A stretch of DNA of 48,351 bases from Acidimicrobiaceae bacterium (GCA_002729125.1 PBTQ01000104.1:1-48351), one strand, 5' to 3'. Counted from the first letter of the stretch, positions 16,640 through 25,423 are shown. Made by a program: numbers and translations. Notes: generated by a model from the letters alone, not told the origin.

Positions 16640-19600
16640 TTAGGCGTCGACCTCATCCGGGTCGGTCGACTTCGGCGCAGGTTCCGGCTCGACGTCGAGT
16701 TCCTCAACCGTCGCCAACAGCTCACCGATCCGGGCCAACAACTCGGCAGCGCGAATCTCATCCGGTGGCGACGAGGTCAGGGCCTCCTGACGCTGGTCGT
16801 AGAGCGACGCGACTCCGGCGAGCACCTCTTCAGGCGTCGAAGGCGCTGGCGGCTTCCCGTCATCGTCGGGCTCAGGGGCAGGGTCAGGGTCGGGATCGGG
16901 ATCGGCGACGACGACAGGTCCAAGCAGATCGGAGAAGTCCTCACCGTCGAAGAGACCGTTCAGCGCCTCGGTGAGATTGCTGGCGATCGTGATGCGCTCA
17001 CCCTCACCGATGGTCGCAATCACTCGCTGCAGGGTGGGCACCGACGCGTCTCCCTCGGCCGCCACATAGAGCGGGCGGACCCACAGGATCGAATCACCGA
17101 TCGGCAACATCAGCAGATCACCGAACTCGACGGTCGAACCGTCACGGTTGAGCAGAGAGAGCTCGCTTGAGATCGCCTCGTCCTGCGCGATCGCCGAGGC
17201 CACGAGGACGGGACCGGGTGCGTCGGGTGAGGTGATCTCGTAGGAAACCAAACGAGACGTGCCGTCGGGTCTCGTCTCGCCGACCATGAAGGCCTCGAGT
17301 TCGCGACGGTCGTCGTTTTCATCGAAGGGCACGAAACTACGCAACGTCACGAAGCTCGGCTCGTCCTCGCCCGGCAACTCCATCAGGGCGTAATACGGGT
17401 TGACCCGCTCCTCGCGGGTGACGAGCAGGCCATCCTCATCTATCGTCGTCTCGGTGCCGGCGGCGACTCGGACCTGACGGCCCGGGTTCTGGGCGACGTC
17501 CCACCGCTCGGTGCCAATGATGAGACTTTCGGGATTCGAGACCTGGTAGCGGGCCCACATGTTGGTCTGCACCCGGAACAGGTCCTGCGGGTAGCGAAGA
17601 TGGTCGCGGAGCGCCTCAGGCATGTCGTCGAACGCAGTGAACAGATCCGGGAAGGCCGACATCCAGGCGTCGGCGATCGGGTCCTCCACCGGCATGCGGT
17701 AGAAGGCGACGTCGCCGTTGTAGGCGTCGACCACGGCCTTGACCGAGTTGCGGACATAGTTGAACGACCCGTTAGCCAGACCACCGTCGAACAGGCGTCT
17801 GTTCTCGGAGCGCTGGCTGTAGGGGTAGCGGTCGCTCGTGGTGTATGCGTCGATCACATAGTGGATTCGACCATCGAAGACGACTGGGTAGGCATCGGCG
17901 TCGAACCGCAGGAACGGAGCAAGCGCCTCGACACGGTCGTGCACGTCGCGGACATAGATTACACGGGTGTCGTCGGACACGAAGTTCGAGATCAAGGGCT
18001 CGATCTGACCGAACCGCATTGCGAACGCAGCCTGTCGAATGAACGACCCCATGCTGACGCCGGACTCGCCGTCGTAGCGAACCGGAACGTCCTGGTTGGT
18101 TGCGCTGTCGACATAGTCGATTTCGTCGACCGTGGCACCCACGAGGGCGTACCCACCAAGGCCTTCACCGTGGTAGATCTGCGGCTGGTCGAGCTGAAGG
18201 TCGAGTACCGGATCGGTCTCGATCGGCAGACCGCCGGCAAGGAAGCTCGGGCTCCCCTCAGGCGTGGTGGCGTTTGCGCCGGCAAGGGCGAGGCCGTAGC
18301 CGTGGGTGAGACGAACATGCTCTCGCTCCCAGCTGAGATCGGCGAGGTTGAGTTCTCGGGTGCCGAGCACGACCTGCGTCAGTTCGCCATTGATCAGGTA
18401 GCGGTCGGTGTCGAGCGACGGCGCAAAGGTTGCGCCGACGTCGACCACGGCGCCCTCGAAACGGTAGAAGTCGCGTAGCGCCTCGAACCGCTCGAAGGTC
18501 GGATGGGTGACGACTGGGTCGAGCACGCGGGTGTTGCGAACGGTCGTGGCGTTCTCGCGAAGTTCGTCGGCCGTAACATCCGTCGTGTAGGCGAACGCCG
18601 TCTCGATGACGTCGGCGTCGGGCTCAAGCCCGAACGCTTCACGGGTCGCATCGATATTGCGCTGGGTGAACTCGACCTCGCGACTCGTCTCGTTGGGCTC
18701 GACCTGGAAGCGCTGCACGAACGCCGGGTAGATGCCGCCCATGACGATGGCGACGAACGCCCACAGACCCACGGCGATGATCGGCAAGGTCCAGCCCCGC
18801 TGCCGCAGGTTGAACACGAGCAATACGACCGCCGACAGCGAAATGGCGATCAGGAGGTAGAGCGCAGGCAGCTGCGCGTTGACATCGGTGTAGAGCGCAC
18901 CATCGACCACACCTCGCCGCGAAACAGTGAGTTCGTAGCGCTGCAACCAGTAGTCGGCTGCTCGAATCACGGCGAGGACGGCGAGAATCGCCGAGAGGTG
19001 CACCTTGACGCTGGCCGTCGTGCGCTCGCCGGAGGTCACCGCCATGCGGATGCCACCGTTCAGGTAGTGCGCGATGACCGTGAGGATGAAGATGATGAGG
19101 AACGCGGCGAACGCCCAATCGACCACATAGGTCAAGAACGGCAACTGGAAGAGATAGAAGCCGATGTCGGTGCCGAACTGAGGGTCGGTAATCCCGAAGT
19201 CCTGACGGTTGACGAACAGCAGCCACTCTTCCCACTGCGACTGCACGCCAGCGGCGGCGAGCAGAGCGAAGAAGAACGACACCACAGCACGCACCAGCCT
19301 GGAACGGCCAGCGACAAGATCGTGGTAGCGGGCGAGGAGTTCCTCCTCAGGACCGGGTACCCGAGTCTGCGGCGCCGAGCGGTCGGCGAGGAAGAGGTTG
19401 ATCCACAGCAGAGCGAAGAACACCCCGAAGAAGATGAGGGTCAAGACGATCTTGGCGCCCAACACCGTGCCCCACACATCGGTTCGGTCGAGCGAGTCAA
19501 ACCAGAGGAAGTCGGTGTAGAACCCTGCGATTCCTCGCAGAGACAAGGCGATGACGATGAACGCGGCGGCGAGCACGGCCAAGACGACTCGGCCTCGCCC

Positions 19601-19651
19601 GCCAAACCGAGAGAAACGACCTCGCTGTGGCATCTCTTCTACATTTCGCAT
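16640..19651 (-). CDS. UPF0182 family large membrane protein
   Basis: A 1003-residue protein of a conserved actinobacterial and cyanobacterial family of unknown function. The first ~300 residues carry about seven membrane helices (the first at ~19-39, ALSLRGIAGFYTDFLWFDSL being a family landmark). A large extracytoplasmic domain follows with conserved stretches such as RAAFAMRFGQIEPLISNFV and FPDLFTAFDDMPEALRDHLRYPQDLF. The C-terminus has a low-complexity acidic/proline linker (DPDPDPDPAPEPDDD) and a short coiled coil (LLARIGELLATVEELD). A second ATG at 19633 is possible. TAGAAT lies nine bases upstream of the chosen ATG. Confidence 0.92.
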   Translation of the reverse strand: MRNVEEMPQRGRFSRFGGRGRVVLAVLAAAFIVIALSLRGIAGFYTDFLWFDSLDRTDVWGTVLGAKIVLTLIFFGVFFALLWINLFLADRSAPQTRVPGPEEELLARYHDLVAGRSRLVRAVVSFFFALLAAAGVQSQWEEWLLFVNRQDFGITDPQFGTDIGFYLFQLPFLTYVVDWAFAAFLIIFILTVIAHYLNGGIRMAVTSGERTTASVKVHLSAILAVLAVIRAADYWLQRYELTVSRRGVVDGALYTDVNAQLPALYLLIAISLSAVVLLVFNLRQRGWTLPIIAVGLWAFVAIVMGGIYPAFVQRFQVEPNETSREVEFTQRNIDATREAFGLEPDADVIETAFAYTTDVTADELRENATTVRNTRVLDPVVTHPTFERFEALRDFYRFEGAVVDVGATFAPSLDTDRYLINGELTQVVLGTRELNLADLSWEREHVRLTHGYGLALAGANATTPEGSPSFLAGGLPIETDPVLDLQLDQPQIYHGEGLGGYALVGATVDEIDYVDSATNQDVPVRYDGESGVSMGSFIRQAAFAMRFGQIEPLISNFVSDDTRVIYVRDVHDRVEALAPFLRFDADAYPVVFDGRIHYVIDAYTTSDRYPYSQRSENRRLFDGGLANGSFNYVRNSVKAVVDAYNGDVAFYRMPVEDPIADAWMSAFPDLFTAFDDMPEALRDHLRYPQDLFRVQTNMWARYQVSNPESLIIGTERWDVAQNPGRQVRVAAGTETTIDEDGLLVTREERVNPYYALMELPGEDEPSFVTLRSFVPFDENDDRRELEAFMVGETRPDGTSRLVSYEITSPDAPGPVLVASAIAQDEAISSELSLLNRDGSTVEFGDLLMLPIGDSILWVRPLYVAAEGDASVPTLQRVIATIGEGERITIASNLTEALNGLFDGEDFSDLLGPVVVADPDPDPDPAPEPDDDGKPPAPSTPEEVLAGVASLYDQRQEALTSSPPDEIRAAELLARIGELLATVEELDVEPEPAPKSTDPDEVDA

Positions 19652-19660
19652 GGTCCCATG

Positions 19661-19666
19661 ATTCTA
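19661..19666 (-). promoter_or_regulatory. -10 element (TAGAAT), UPF0182 gene
   Basis: The best match to TATAAT in this region; it ends nine bases before the ATG at 19651 on the minus strand. Transcription would start at or just before the start codon. Confidence 0.4.
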
Positions 19667-19773
19667 CCGGTTGCCCAGAACGAGGCCTTGTCGGCGCTCA
19701 GGTCATCGATCGACGCAATCGGGTCCGCACGGATCCGCGACTCGACGACCCACCGCTCCAGGTCGTTCGCTGT

Positions 19774-21354
19774 TTACTCGCCGGCCGGACCGATCACCGC
19801 TGACACCGCCGCAGCGGCCGCCATCGGCAAACGACGCGATCGCGACTCGCGGTAGAGCCCTCGCACGGTGTCGGAAAGCTCATCGGCATCGTCAGTGCGT
19901 TCAGCGACCTCAAGCAACCGGCTGCGAACCGGGTCGAGCGCAACGGAACGCACCTGTTCGTAGCCCTCCTGTCGGGTGCTGGCGTCACCACCCAACGCCT
20001 CGATTATATCGTCGAATGCTGCGTCGATCGCCAACTCGTAGGGGGCAGCGTGGGCGTCGGCGTCAGCCACGACGACAGCGATGGCATCAGAGCCGCTACG
20101 CCGGATGCCATCGAGAAGGGAGCTCTGCTCTTCGACCAGGATCCTCTTAAGGGCCCGCGTTGCGACACTCTCGGCTCGTGCTCGCAGCGCCTGGTTCGGG
20201 TCGGCCGAAACAACGGCTTCCTGCTCGGGCTCCGACTCGGACTCAGCGTCGGGCTGGGGCTCCTCCTCAAACTCAGGTTCCGGTTCGCCGTTGCGGTCGC
20301 CACGCAGGCGGGCGAAAAGGTCATCGACTGCGTCCACGGTCGTCTCGGGTTCGCCGGCCTCGGGGGCGTCGGCCTCAGGTTCGGAGGATTCGGACTCGGT
20401 CGCCTCGACAGGCGACGGATCATCAGTGCCAGAAGATGCATCATGCTCGTCGTCGACACGTTCATCGACATCGGCGTCCTCACCGGCAGCGGGTTCGGCC
20501 TCTTTGCTGGGTTCAAGCGCCTCGTCGATGTGGGTCAGCGCTTCCATCTCAGCCGTAACGAACACCGGATCGGGCTCATCGTCGAGATCGCCGGCGGAAC
20601 CAGGTGCAGCGACGCCGTCGACCAGCGGATGTCCGACCAATCGGGCCGCCTCGATCTCAGCCTCCATGGTCTCCACTGTCGGCGTGAGCTCGTTCGCGAT
20701 TCGCAAGCCGGCGCGTTCCGCTGAAGCGCGCGCCTCGGGGACCGCATCGACGAGATCCTTCATCGCCGCGTCGAGAGACTGCTGAGCGATCGTCAACGAC
20801 TCAAGCAACCGGTCACGGCCCGCACGGAGCTGCTCCACTTGAGCTCGGCCCGTCTGCCGCTTGCGAGCCAGGTCACTCAGCATCCGCTCACGCACGGCCT
20901 GCGCCTCATTGACCATGTCTCGACCTCGCTGGCGGCCCTCCTCGGCGACCTCCTCGGCGTCACGCTCCGCCGAAGCAAGGGTCTCCTCACGCTCCGCGAT
21001 GGCCTCCGCTCGGGTCGTGTCGGCGGCAGCGAGCGCCTCGGCCCGGATTGCCTCGGCTTCTCGTTCGGCCCGTTCGGCGCGTTCGGCAGCGGCGGCATGA
21101 GCCGCCTCGAGCACCTGGGTCGCCTCAGCACCGAGCGCTTCGGCAACCCGATGAGCCTCCAGCGGCTCTGCGAGCGCGACTTCGACGTCGACGACCCGGG
21201 CCGCCAGCACATCACGCTCGCGACGAAGTTCTCTGATGACCGCTGCAGCGTGCTGCAGCGTCCGCTGCACCGGCAGCGGGTCAAATCCGCGTCGAACCAG
21301 CTCGAACGATGCCTGGTCGAGCTCGCTGGGATCGAGAGATGCACCATCGGTCAT
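19774..21354 (-). CDS. DivIVA-like coiled-coil protein with acidic linker
   Basis: A 526-residue protein. The N-terminus (LDQASFELVRRGFDPLPVQRTLQHAAAVIREL) resembles the DivIVA membrane-binding domain, with the F/G-x-R-RGFDP motif. Residues ~60-235 form a long Ala/Glu/Arg-rich coiled coil. Residues ~250-370 are an acidic low-complexity linker (many E, D, P, S). The last ~150 residues form a separate helical domain (SVATRALKRILVEEQSSLLDGIRRSG and EGYEQVRSVALDPVRSRL), ending in an alanine-rich hydrophobic stretch (RRLPMAAAAAVSAVIG). DivIVA-like proteins mark poles or division sites in actinobacteria and recruit wall synthesis; the neighbouring mreB supports an envelope role. TACGAT lies seven bases upstream. 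Confidence 0.78.
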   Translation of the reverse strand: MTDGASLDPSELDQASFELVRRGFDPLPVQRTLQHAAAVIRELRRERDVLAARVVDVEVALAEPLEAHRVAEALGAEATQVLEAAHAAAAERAERAEREAEAIRAEALAAADTTRAEAIAEREETLASAERDAEEVAEEGRQRGRDMVNEAQAVRERMLSDLARKRQTGRAQVEQLRAGRDRLLESLTIAQQSLDAAMKDLVDAVPEARASAERAGLRIANELTPTVETMEAEIEAARLVGHPLVDGVAAPGSAGDLDDEPDPVFVTAEMEALTHIDEALEPSKEAEPAAGEDADVDERVDDEHDASSGTDDPSPVEATESESSEPEADAPEAGEPETTVDAVDDLFARLRGDRNGEPEPEFEEEPQPDAESESEPEQEAVVSADPNQALRARAESVATRALKRILVEEQSSLLDGIRRSGSDAIAVVVADADAHAAPYELAIDAAFDDIIEALGGDASTRQEGYEQVRSVALDPVRSRLLEVAERTDDADELSDTVRGLYRESRSRRLPMAAAAAVSAVIGPAGE

Positions 21355-21361
21355 GGCCTTG

Positions 21362-21367
21362 ATCGTA
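21362..21367 (-). promoter_or_regulatory. -10 element (TACGAT), DivIVA-like gene
   Basis: The hexamer ends seven bases before the ATG at 21354. No ribosome binding site is visible between them. Confidence 0.45.
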
Positions 21368-21411
21368 GAAGTGCATCGCAGAGCGTTGCGGTATCCCCCA
21401 ACGCAAGCGGG

Positions 21412-22593
21412 TCACTCCGCCGTGACACCGTCGATCTGGAGCGCCAGTTCGCTGATGTCGCCACCGCGCTCAGCAAGCACCTCAATCGCCTCGTCGAGGG
21501 TGGCAACCCCTTTGACCCGGAGGCGTTCCGTGGTCGACTCGGCATCGGCGATGGCGTCGACCGGCACAATGAAAACCTCGGCACCGGCATCCTCGGCAGC
21601 ACGCGCCTTCTGGGCAACACCACCGACATCGCCAACCGTGCCTCCCGCGGAGATCGTACCGGTAACGGCAACCTTGCCACCCCCGGTGAGTTCACCTTCG
21701 GTCAGCAGGTCGATGATCGTGAGGGTGAACGCCAACCCGGCCGACGGCCCACCGATCGAGCCGGAATCGATGTCGAGTTCGAACGGCAGATCGGCGTCGA
21801 CGGCCCGCACGGTGACGTCCATGATGCCGATGAAGCCACCTTCGCGGCCCTCCGGATGGGCGCCGATCGTGACCGGTTGGGCTCGGAGCTCGCCAGTGTC
21901 GACATCCTCGAGCGTGATCTGGACCTCGGTTCCCGGGTCGATCGCCGTCAGCAACTCGAGTAGGGATTCGAGGCCGGTGATGGGGTCGTCGTCGATCGCC
22001 ACGATGATCTCGCCGACCTCCAGCAACCCGTCGGCTGGACCCCCCTCGACCACACCGTTGAACCCGACCCCGCTCTCGACGACAGCCTCGACCCCGAGAT
22101 ATTCGAGGGCGGCGACAACGGCAGACTCTTTCGACACCGCCATCAGCTCGAGATTGCGCTCGCGCTGCTCCGCCGAGGTGCGGGTACCAAAGACTTGTTC
22201 GCGGGTGCGCAGTTCGACGGCATCGTCGGAGTTCGCGCGGACCCAATCGGCGATGGTGACCTGATCATCGACCGCCACCGTCGTGAACAAGATCTTGCCT
22301 TCGGGCTCAAATATCTCGATGTCGGATGCCTGGACACGGTCGTCAGTGGGCCGAGCCGAACCCGGCTTCAGGGCCACAGCGCCAACGTCGACGACCGAGT
22401 TCCCGGGAAGGATTCGGCCGACCCACTGAGCGGGCACGGTGTAGAAGCTCGCCACGCCTGCGAGCAGAAAGGAGACCAGCACAAGCACTGCGACGCTCAC
22501 CCGATCGCGGTACCAGGGGCGTGGCGCGACAGCCGCCACCGGGGATCCCAGGGGTGGCGGTAACATCGCCCCCGTCGTGTCCTCCACCGTCAT
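21412..22593 (-). CDS. PDZ domain and Lon-type (S16) serine protease, membrane anchored
   Basis: A 393-residue protein of the YlbL/SdrC type. One membrane helix (residues ~31-52, VSVAVLVLVSFLLAGVASFYTV) anchors it with the rest outside. A PDZ domain follows at ~165-245 (GVVEGGPADGLLEVGEIIVAIDD), then a Lon-like protease domain with the Ser-Lys dyad S284 (GGPSAGLAFT) and K329 (VGGVAQKARAA). Relatives process membrane or secreted proteins; B. subtilis YlbL is implicated in cell-division checkpoint recovery. The ATG at 22593 is chosen by family length; a GTG two codons later and an ATG nine codons later are alternatives. The gene begins a minus-strand run toward the DivIVA-like gene. Confidence 0.88.
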   Translation of the reverse strand: MTVEDTTGAMLPPPLGSPVAAVAPRPWYRDRVSVAVLVLVSFLLAGVASFYTVPAQWVGRILPGNSVVDVGAVALKPGSARPTDDRVQASDIEIFEPEGKILFTTVAVDDQVTIADWVRANSDDAVELRTREQVFGTRTSAEQRERNLELMAVSKESAVVAALEYLGVEAVVESGVGFNGVVEGGPADGLLEVGEIIVAIDDDPITGLESLLELLTAIDPGTEVQITLEDVDTGELRAQPVTIGAHPEGREGGFIGIMDVTVRAVDADLPFELDIDSGSIGGPSAGLAFTLTIIDLLTEGELTGGGKVAVTGTISAGGTVGDVGGVAQKARAAEDAGAEVFIVPVDAIADAESTTERLRVKGVATLDEAIEVLAERGGDISELALQIDGVTAE

Positions 22594-22708
22594 GATCCTC
22601 GTGCTCGTCCTTGTGGCGGGAATCCTGGGCACCGGCCTTCGGCCACCCACCTCGATGCAGCCTGCCATGGCGCGGGCGGCAAACAGCAGTGAGCACCTAA
22701 GGCGCCGG

Positions 22709-22975
22709 ATGGGACCGTCGATGCTTGGCGTCATGCCCGTCAACGACGAGGACGACACGAGCATCATCATGGACAGCCTACGAGCGATAGGCCTCGTCCG
22801 ACGCCGCGTCGATCGGCCCGTCGTCGGCCGAAAGGCGTACGTGCGCTGGTGGGAACGGATTCGAGCGATCATCGTGCTCACCGCGTTAGTGGTCGGCCTG
22901 GGCATCGCGCTGGCCGCTGTCGTCGGTATCAGCGTGCTCGGGCTGGGCTTCCTGCTGGAGCGGGCGATCAGCTAA
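22709..22975 (+). CDS. small single-pass membrane protein of unknown function
   Basis: An 88-residue protein with a charged first half (NDEDDTSIIMDSLRAIGLVRRR, then RPVVGRKAYVRWWERIR) and one long hydrophobic segment in the last third (IIVLTALVVGLGIALAAVVGISVLGLGFLL). The segment is long enough for one or two passes. I do not recognise a family. AAGG stands seven bases before the ATG at 22709; ATGs at 22721 and 22733 are also possible. It diverges from the PDZ protease gene. Confidence 0.6.
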   Translation: MGPSMLGVMPVNDEDDTSIIMDSLRAIGLVRRRVDRPVVGRKAYVRWWERIRAIIVLTALVVGLGIALAAVVGISVLGLGFLLERAIS

Positions 22976-22998
22976 CCGACGGCCAGCGCCGGTCCCGT

Positions 22999-23004
22999 TA
23001 GGGT
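22999..23004 (+). promoter_or_regulatory. -10 element (TAGGGT), HEAT repeat gene
   Basis: The hexamer ends six bases before the ATG at 23011, giving the HEAT protein gene its own leaderless promoter just after the small membrane protein gene. Confidence 0.45.
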
Positions 23005-23010
23005 CGGACA

Positions 23011-23616
23011 ATGCACGATGAGGTCATGGCCCGACGCCGAGCCGCCGCCCAAGCGGGTTTCCTCGACGATCCGGGCACGGCGCTCGCCGCCCTCGACGAC
23101 CCCGATGCGTACGTCCGCATCGCCGGCCTTCGCAGTGCCGACCGGCTTGATGTACTCGATACCGACCGACTTGTAACCCTGCTCACCGACCGGGAGCCTG
23201 CGGTGCGAATCGCCGCACTCGATATCGCCGCCCACCGACACGACCCCGACATCGTTGGGCTGCTCGACGACCCCGAGCCTGCGGTCGTGGAGATGGCCGC
23301 GTGGGCATGCGGCGAGCGCGACAGCGGCCCTCGACCCCCCACATTCCGACTCGCCCAACTCGCAACCGGGCACGACGATCCGCTCGTACGGGAAGCGGCC
23401 GTTGCGGCGATTGGTGCGATCGGCGACGAACTCGGGCTGCCCGCCGTGCTGAAGGCGACCACCGACAAACCCGCAGTGCGACGTCGCGCCGTGCTTGCCC
23501 TCGCGGCCTTCGATGGCCCCGAGGTCGATGCGGCCTGGGCACGAGCACGTACCGACCGCGACCGGCAAGTACGCGACGCCGTCGACGAGTTGTTGGGCCC
23601 AGCCGACGGAGCGTGA
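23011..23616 (+). CDS. HEAT-repeat protein
   Basis: A 201-residue all-helical protein built from about five HEAT/PBS-lyase-like repeats of ~30 residues. The repeat signature D-P-x-x-x-V-R-x-x-A appears as DDPDAYVRIAGL, DREPAVRIAALDI, DDPEPAVVEMAAW, HDDPLVREAAVAAIG and TDKPAVRRRAVLAL. Such repeats form scaffolds for protein binding; no enzymatic residues are seen. Only two bases separate its stop from the stop of the converging mreB gene. Confidence 0.82.
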   Translation: MHDEVMARRRAAAQAGFLDDPGTALAALDDPDAYVRIAGLRSADRLDVLDTDRLVTLLTDREPAVRIAALDIAAHRHDPDIVGLLDDPEPAVVEMAAWACGERDSGPRPPTFRLAQLATGHDDPLVREAAVAAIGAIGDELGLPAVLKATTDKPAVRRRAVLALAAFDGPEVDAAWARARTDRDRQVRDAVDELLGPADGA

Positions 23617-23618
23617 AC

Positions 23619-24641
23619 TCAGCGACGCCTGCGGCCGCCGCCCGCGTCGTCCATGAAAATCGCCTGCACCGATTCGTAGTGCTCGATGACCTTGCCGGCA
23701 CCGAGCACCACCGACTCGAGCGGCGAATTGACCCGACGCACGGGCACGTCGGACTCGACGGTGAGGCGCAGATCCATGCCCCCTAACATCCCCCCGCCAC
23801 CGACTAGGTGCACGCCCTGCACGATGAGATCCTGGGCGAGCTCTGGCGGGGCCTGAGCAAGACAGCTCACGACCGAATCCACCATCGCCGTGACAGGTTC
23901 CTCGATGGCAACCCGGACCTCGTCGGGCGTGAGCACCACCGTCTTGGGCAGGCCACTCATGAGCTCACGGCCGCGGACCTCGGCGCTGACCTCGCCGTCG
24001 GTGGGGTACGCCGACCCCAGCACGATCTTGATCTCCTCAGCGGTGCGCTCACCGATCGCTATGCCGTACTCGCGGCGAATATACCCTTGAATGGCGTTGT
24101 CGATGTCGAACGAGCCGACCCGGACCGCCTCGAGCGCGACGACGCCGCCCAGGGAGATGAGGGCGCTCTCGGTGGTGCCGCCCCCGATGTCGACCACCAT
24201 GTTGCCAATTGGTTCGTTGATCGGCAGGTCAGCGCCGATCGCAGCGGCAACGGGCTGCTCGATGAGTCGGGCATCGGCCGCGCCCGCGCGACGCGCGGCT
24301 TCAGTGACGGCTCGACGTTCGACGGCGGTGATCGCCGACGGCACACAGATCACGACCCGCGGCCGGTTGAGCCGGCTCACACCGACCCGCTGCAACAGCA
24401 GCCGGATCATGCGCTGGGTGACCTCAAAGTCGGTGATCGCCCCCTTGCGCAGCGGCCTCACGGCCACGATGTAGGACGGGGTGCGGCCGATCATCTGCCA
24501 CGCCTCATGGCCCATTGCCAGGACCTCACCAGACCGACTGTTGAGCGCGATTACAGAAGGCTCGTTCAACACGATGCCCTCACCTCGGGCGTACACCAGC
24601 GTGTTGGCTGTGCCGAGATCGATCGCGAGGTCGCGTGCCAG
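23619..24641 (-). CDS. mreB: rod shape-determining actin homologue MreB, probable CTG start
   Basis: A 340-residue bacterial actin that forms membrane-bound filaments directing lateral wall synthesis. Phosphate-1 loop DLGTANTLVYARG, the SVIALN/GHEAWQMIGRTP region, phosphate-2 VVDIGGGTTESALISLGG and the connect segments are clear. The homologous N-terminus M-A-R-D-L-A-I-D-L-G falls exactly on CTG GCA CGC GAC at 24641, with AGGAG eight bases upstream; no ATG, GTG or TTG exists in frame before the actin fold begins. A GTG at 24596 would delete the phosphate-1 strand. The AGGAG lies inside the last codons of the upstream small membrane gene, whose stop is two bases before the CTG, so translation is likely coupled. 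No mreC or mreD is in the window. Confidence 0.9.
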   Translation of the reverse strand: MARDLAIDLGTANTLVYARGEGIVLNEPSVIALNSRSGEVLAMGHEAWQMIGRTPSYIVAVRPLRKGAITDFEVTQRMIRLLLQRVGVSRLNRPRVVICVPSAITAVERRAVTEAARRAGAADARLIEQPVAAAIGADLPINEPIGNMVVDIGGGTTESALISLGGVVALEAVRVGSFDIDNAIQGYIRREYGIAIGERTAEEIKIVLGSAYPTDGEVSAEVRGRELMSGLPKTVVLTPDEVRVAIEEPVTAMVDSVVSCLAQAPPELAQDLIVQGVHLVGGGGMLGGMDLRLTVESDVPVRRVNSPLESVVLGAGKVIEHYESVQAIFMDDAGGGRRRR

Positions 24642-24643
24642 GG

Positions 24644-24853
24644 TCAGGTCTCCTCAACTGATGAGTCGTCGAGCCGAACGATACCGCTCGGCTGAGGGTG
24701 AGGTCGCGATCGCTCGTCCGGTGCGAGCGCCCGGAGCTGTTCCTGGAAGCCGGATTCGACAGGACGACGGCGACGAGACCACAGCCACAGCAGCACGGAA
24801 CCGAGCGTCGCGGCAAGGAACGGCAAGACGAGGAAGACCACGGCGTCGCTCAC
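24644..24853 (-). CDS. small single-pass membrane protein upstream of mreB
   Basis: A 69-residue protein. VVFLVLPFLAATLGSVLLWLW is a membrane helix, followed by an RRRR stop-transfer cluster that puts the ~40-residue tail in the cytoplasm. I recognise no family. The GTG start overlaps the MoaE stop (GTGA) and the gene ends two bases before mreB, so all three should be one translationally coupled operon. Position suggests, but does not show, a role as an MreB membrane partner. Confidence 0.72.
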   Translation of the reverse strand: MSDAVVFLVLPFLAATLGSVLLWLWSRRRRPVESGFQEQLRALAPDERSRPHPQPSGIVRLDDSSVEET

Positions 24854-25329
24854 CCCTCCCCCTCTGGCGCAACATCGGTAATGTGCTGGGACTCGAGGCC
24901 CCACGACTCGCCCGCGGACCAGCGCTCACGCTTCCAGATCGGCACGGTCGCCTTGAGGGTGTCGATCCCGAACCGGGCGGCCTCGAACGCAGCGGGCCGG
25001 TGGGGAGCGGACGCAACGACGATCACCGACGACTCGCCAATGTCGACTGGGCCGATCCGGTGAATCAACACCACGCGCCCGAGGTCGGGCCAGCGGCTCC
25101 GCATCTCGGCGGCAATGTCGGCGAGACGGGGAACAACGTGCTCCTCGAAGGCCTCGTAATCGAGCAACTCGACGCCCTCACGGCCGGGCGCGTGGTCGCG
25201 AGCCGTGCCACTGAACAACACGATTGCGCCACAGCGGGACAGAACGGCCCAATCAGCTGCGGTGCCGACGGGCAGGGGCTCCTCGGTGAGGGCAAGCCAG
25301 TCGTCGCCGTCGAGTGGCGGGGTGAGCAT
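24850..25329 (-). CDS. moaE: molybdopterin synthase catalytic subunit
   Basis: A 159-residue MoaE protein, which with MoaD inserts the dithiolene sulfurs into precursor Z to form molybdopterin. Recognisable elements are GAIVLFSGTARDH, LLDYEAFEEHV, RVVLIHRIGPVDIGESSVIV, HRPAAFEAARFGIDTLKATVPIWKRE (where the active-site lysines lie) and the final W-x-E segment. No moaD or other cofactor genes are nearby. The ATG is fixed by TACGAT six bases upstream. It is first in an operon with the small membrane protein and mreB. Confidence 0.9.
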   Translation of the reverse strand: MLTPPLDGDDWLALTEEPLPVGTAADWAVLSRCGAIVLFSGTARDHAPGREGVELLDYEAFEEHVVPRLADIAAEMRSRWPDLGRVVLIHRIGPVDIGESSVIVVASAPHRPAAFEAARFGIDTLKATVPIWKRERWSAGESWGLESQHITDVAPEGEG

Positions 25330-25335
25330 CACGAC

Positions 25336-25341
25336 ATCGTA
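25336..25341 (-). promoter_or_regulatory. -10 element (TACGAT), moaE-mreB operon
   Basis: The hexamer ends six bases before the ATG at 25329. It is the only visible promoter for the three-gene operon. Confidence 0.5.
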
Positions 25342-25423
25342 GGAGCGCCGAGGCAGCCGCCCACCGACCGGTCGAAGCGACTCCCGCGGGGGTCCGATGC
25401 CGCCTCTGGGGTGACCGAGGTGC

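Noticed and set aside
16860-16915. Simple-sequence run near the end of the UPF0182 gene
   Set aside because: It encodes the Asp-Pro linker of the protein; it is codon-level low complexity rather than a separate repeat element.
17600-19855. Long plus-strand open frames opposite the UPF0182 gene
   Set aside because: They are rich in Arg, Glu, Val and Asp without domain structure and lie antisense to a well-recognised protein. High-GC codon bias keeps the opposite frames open.
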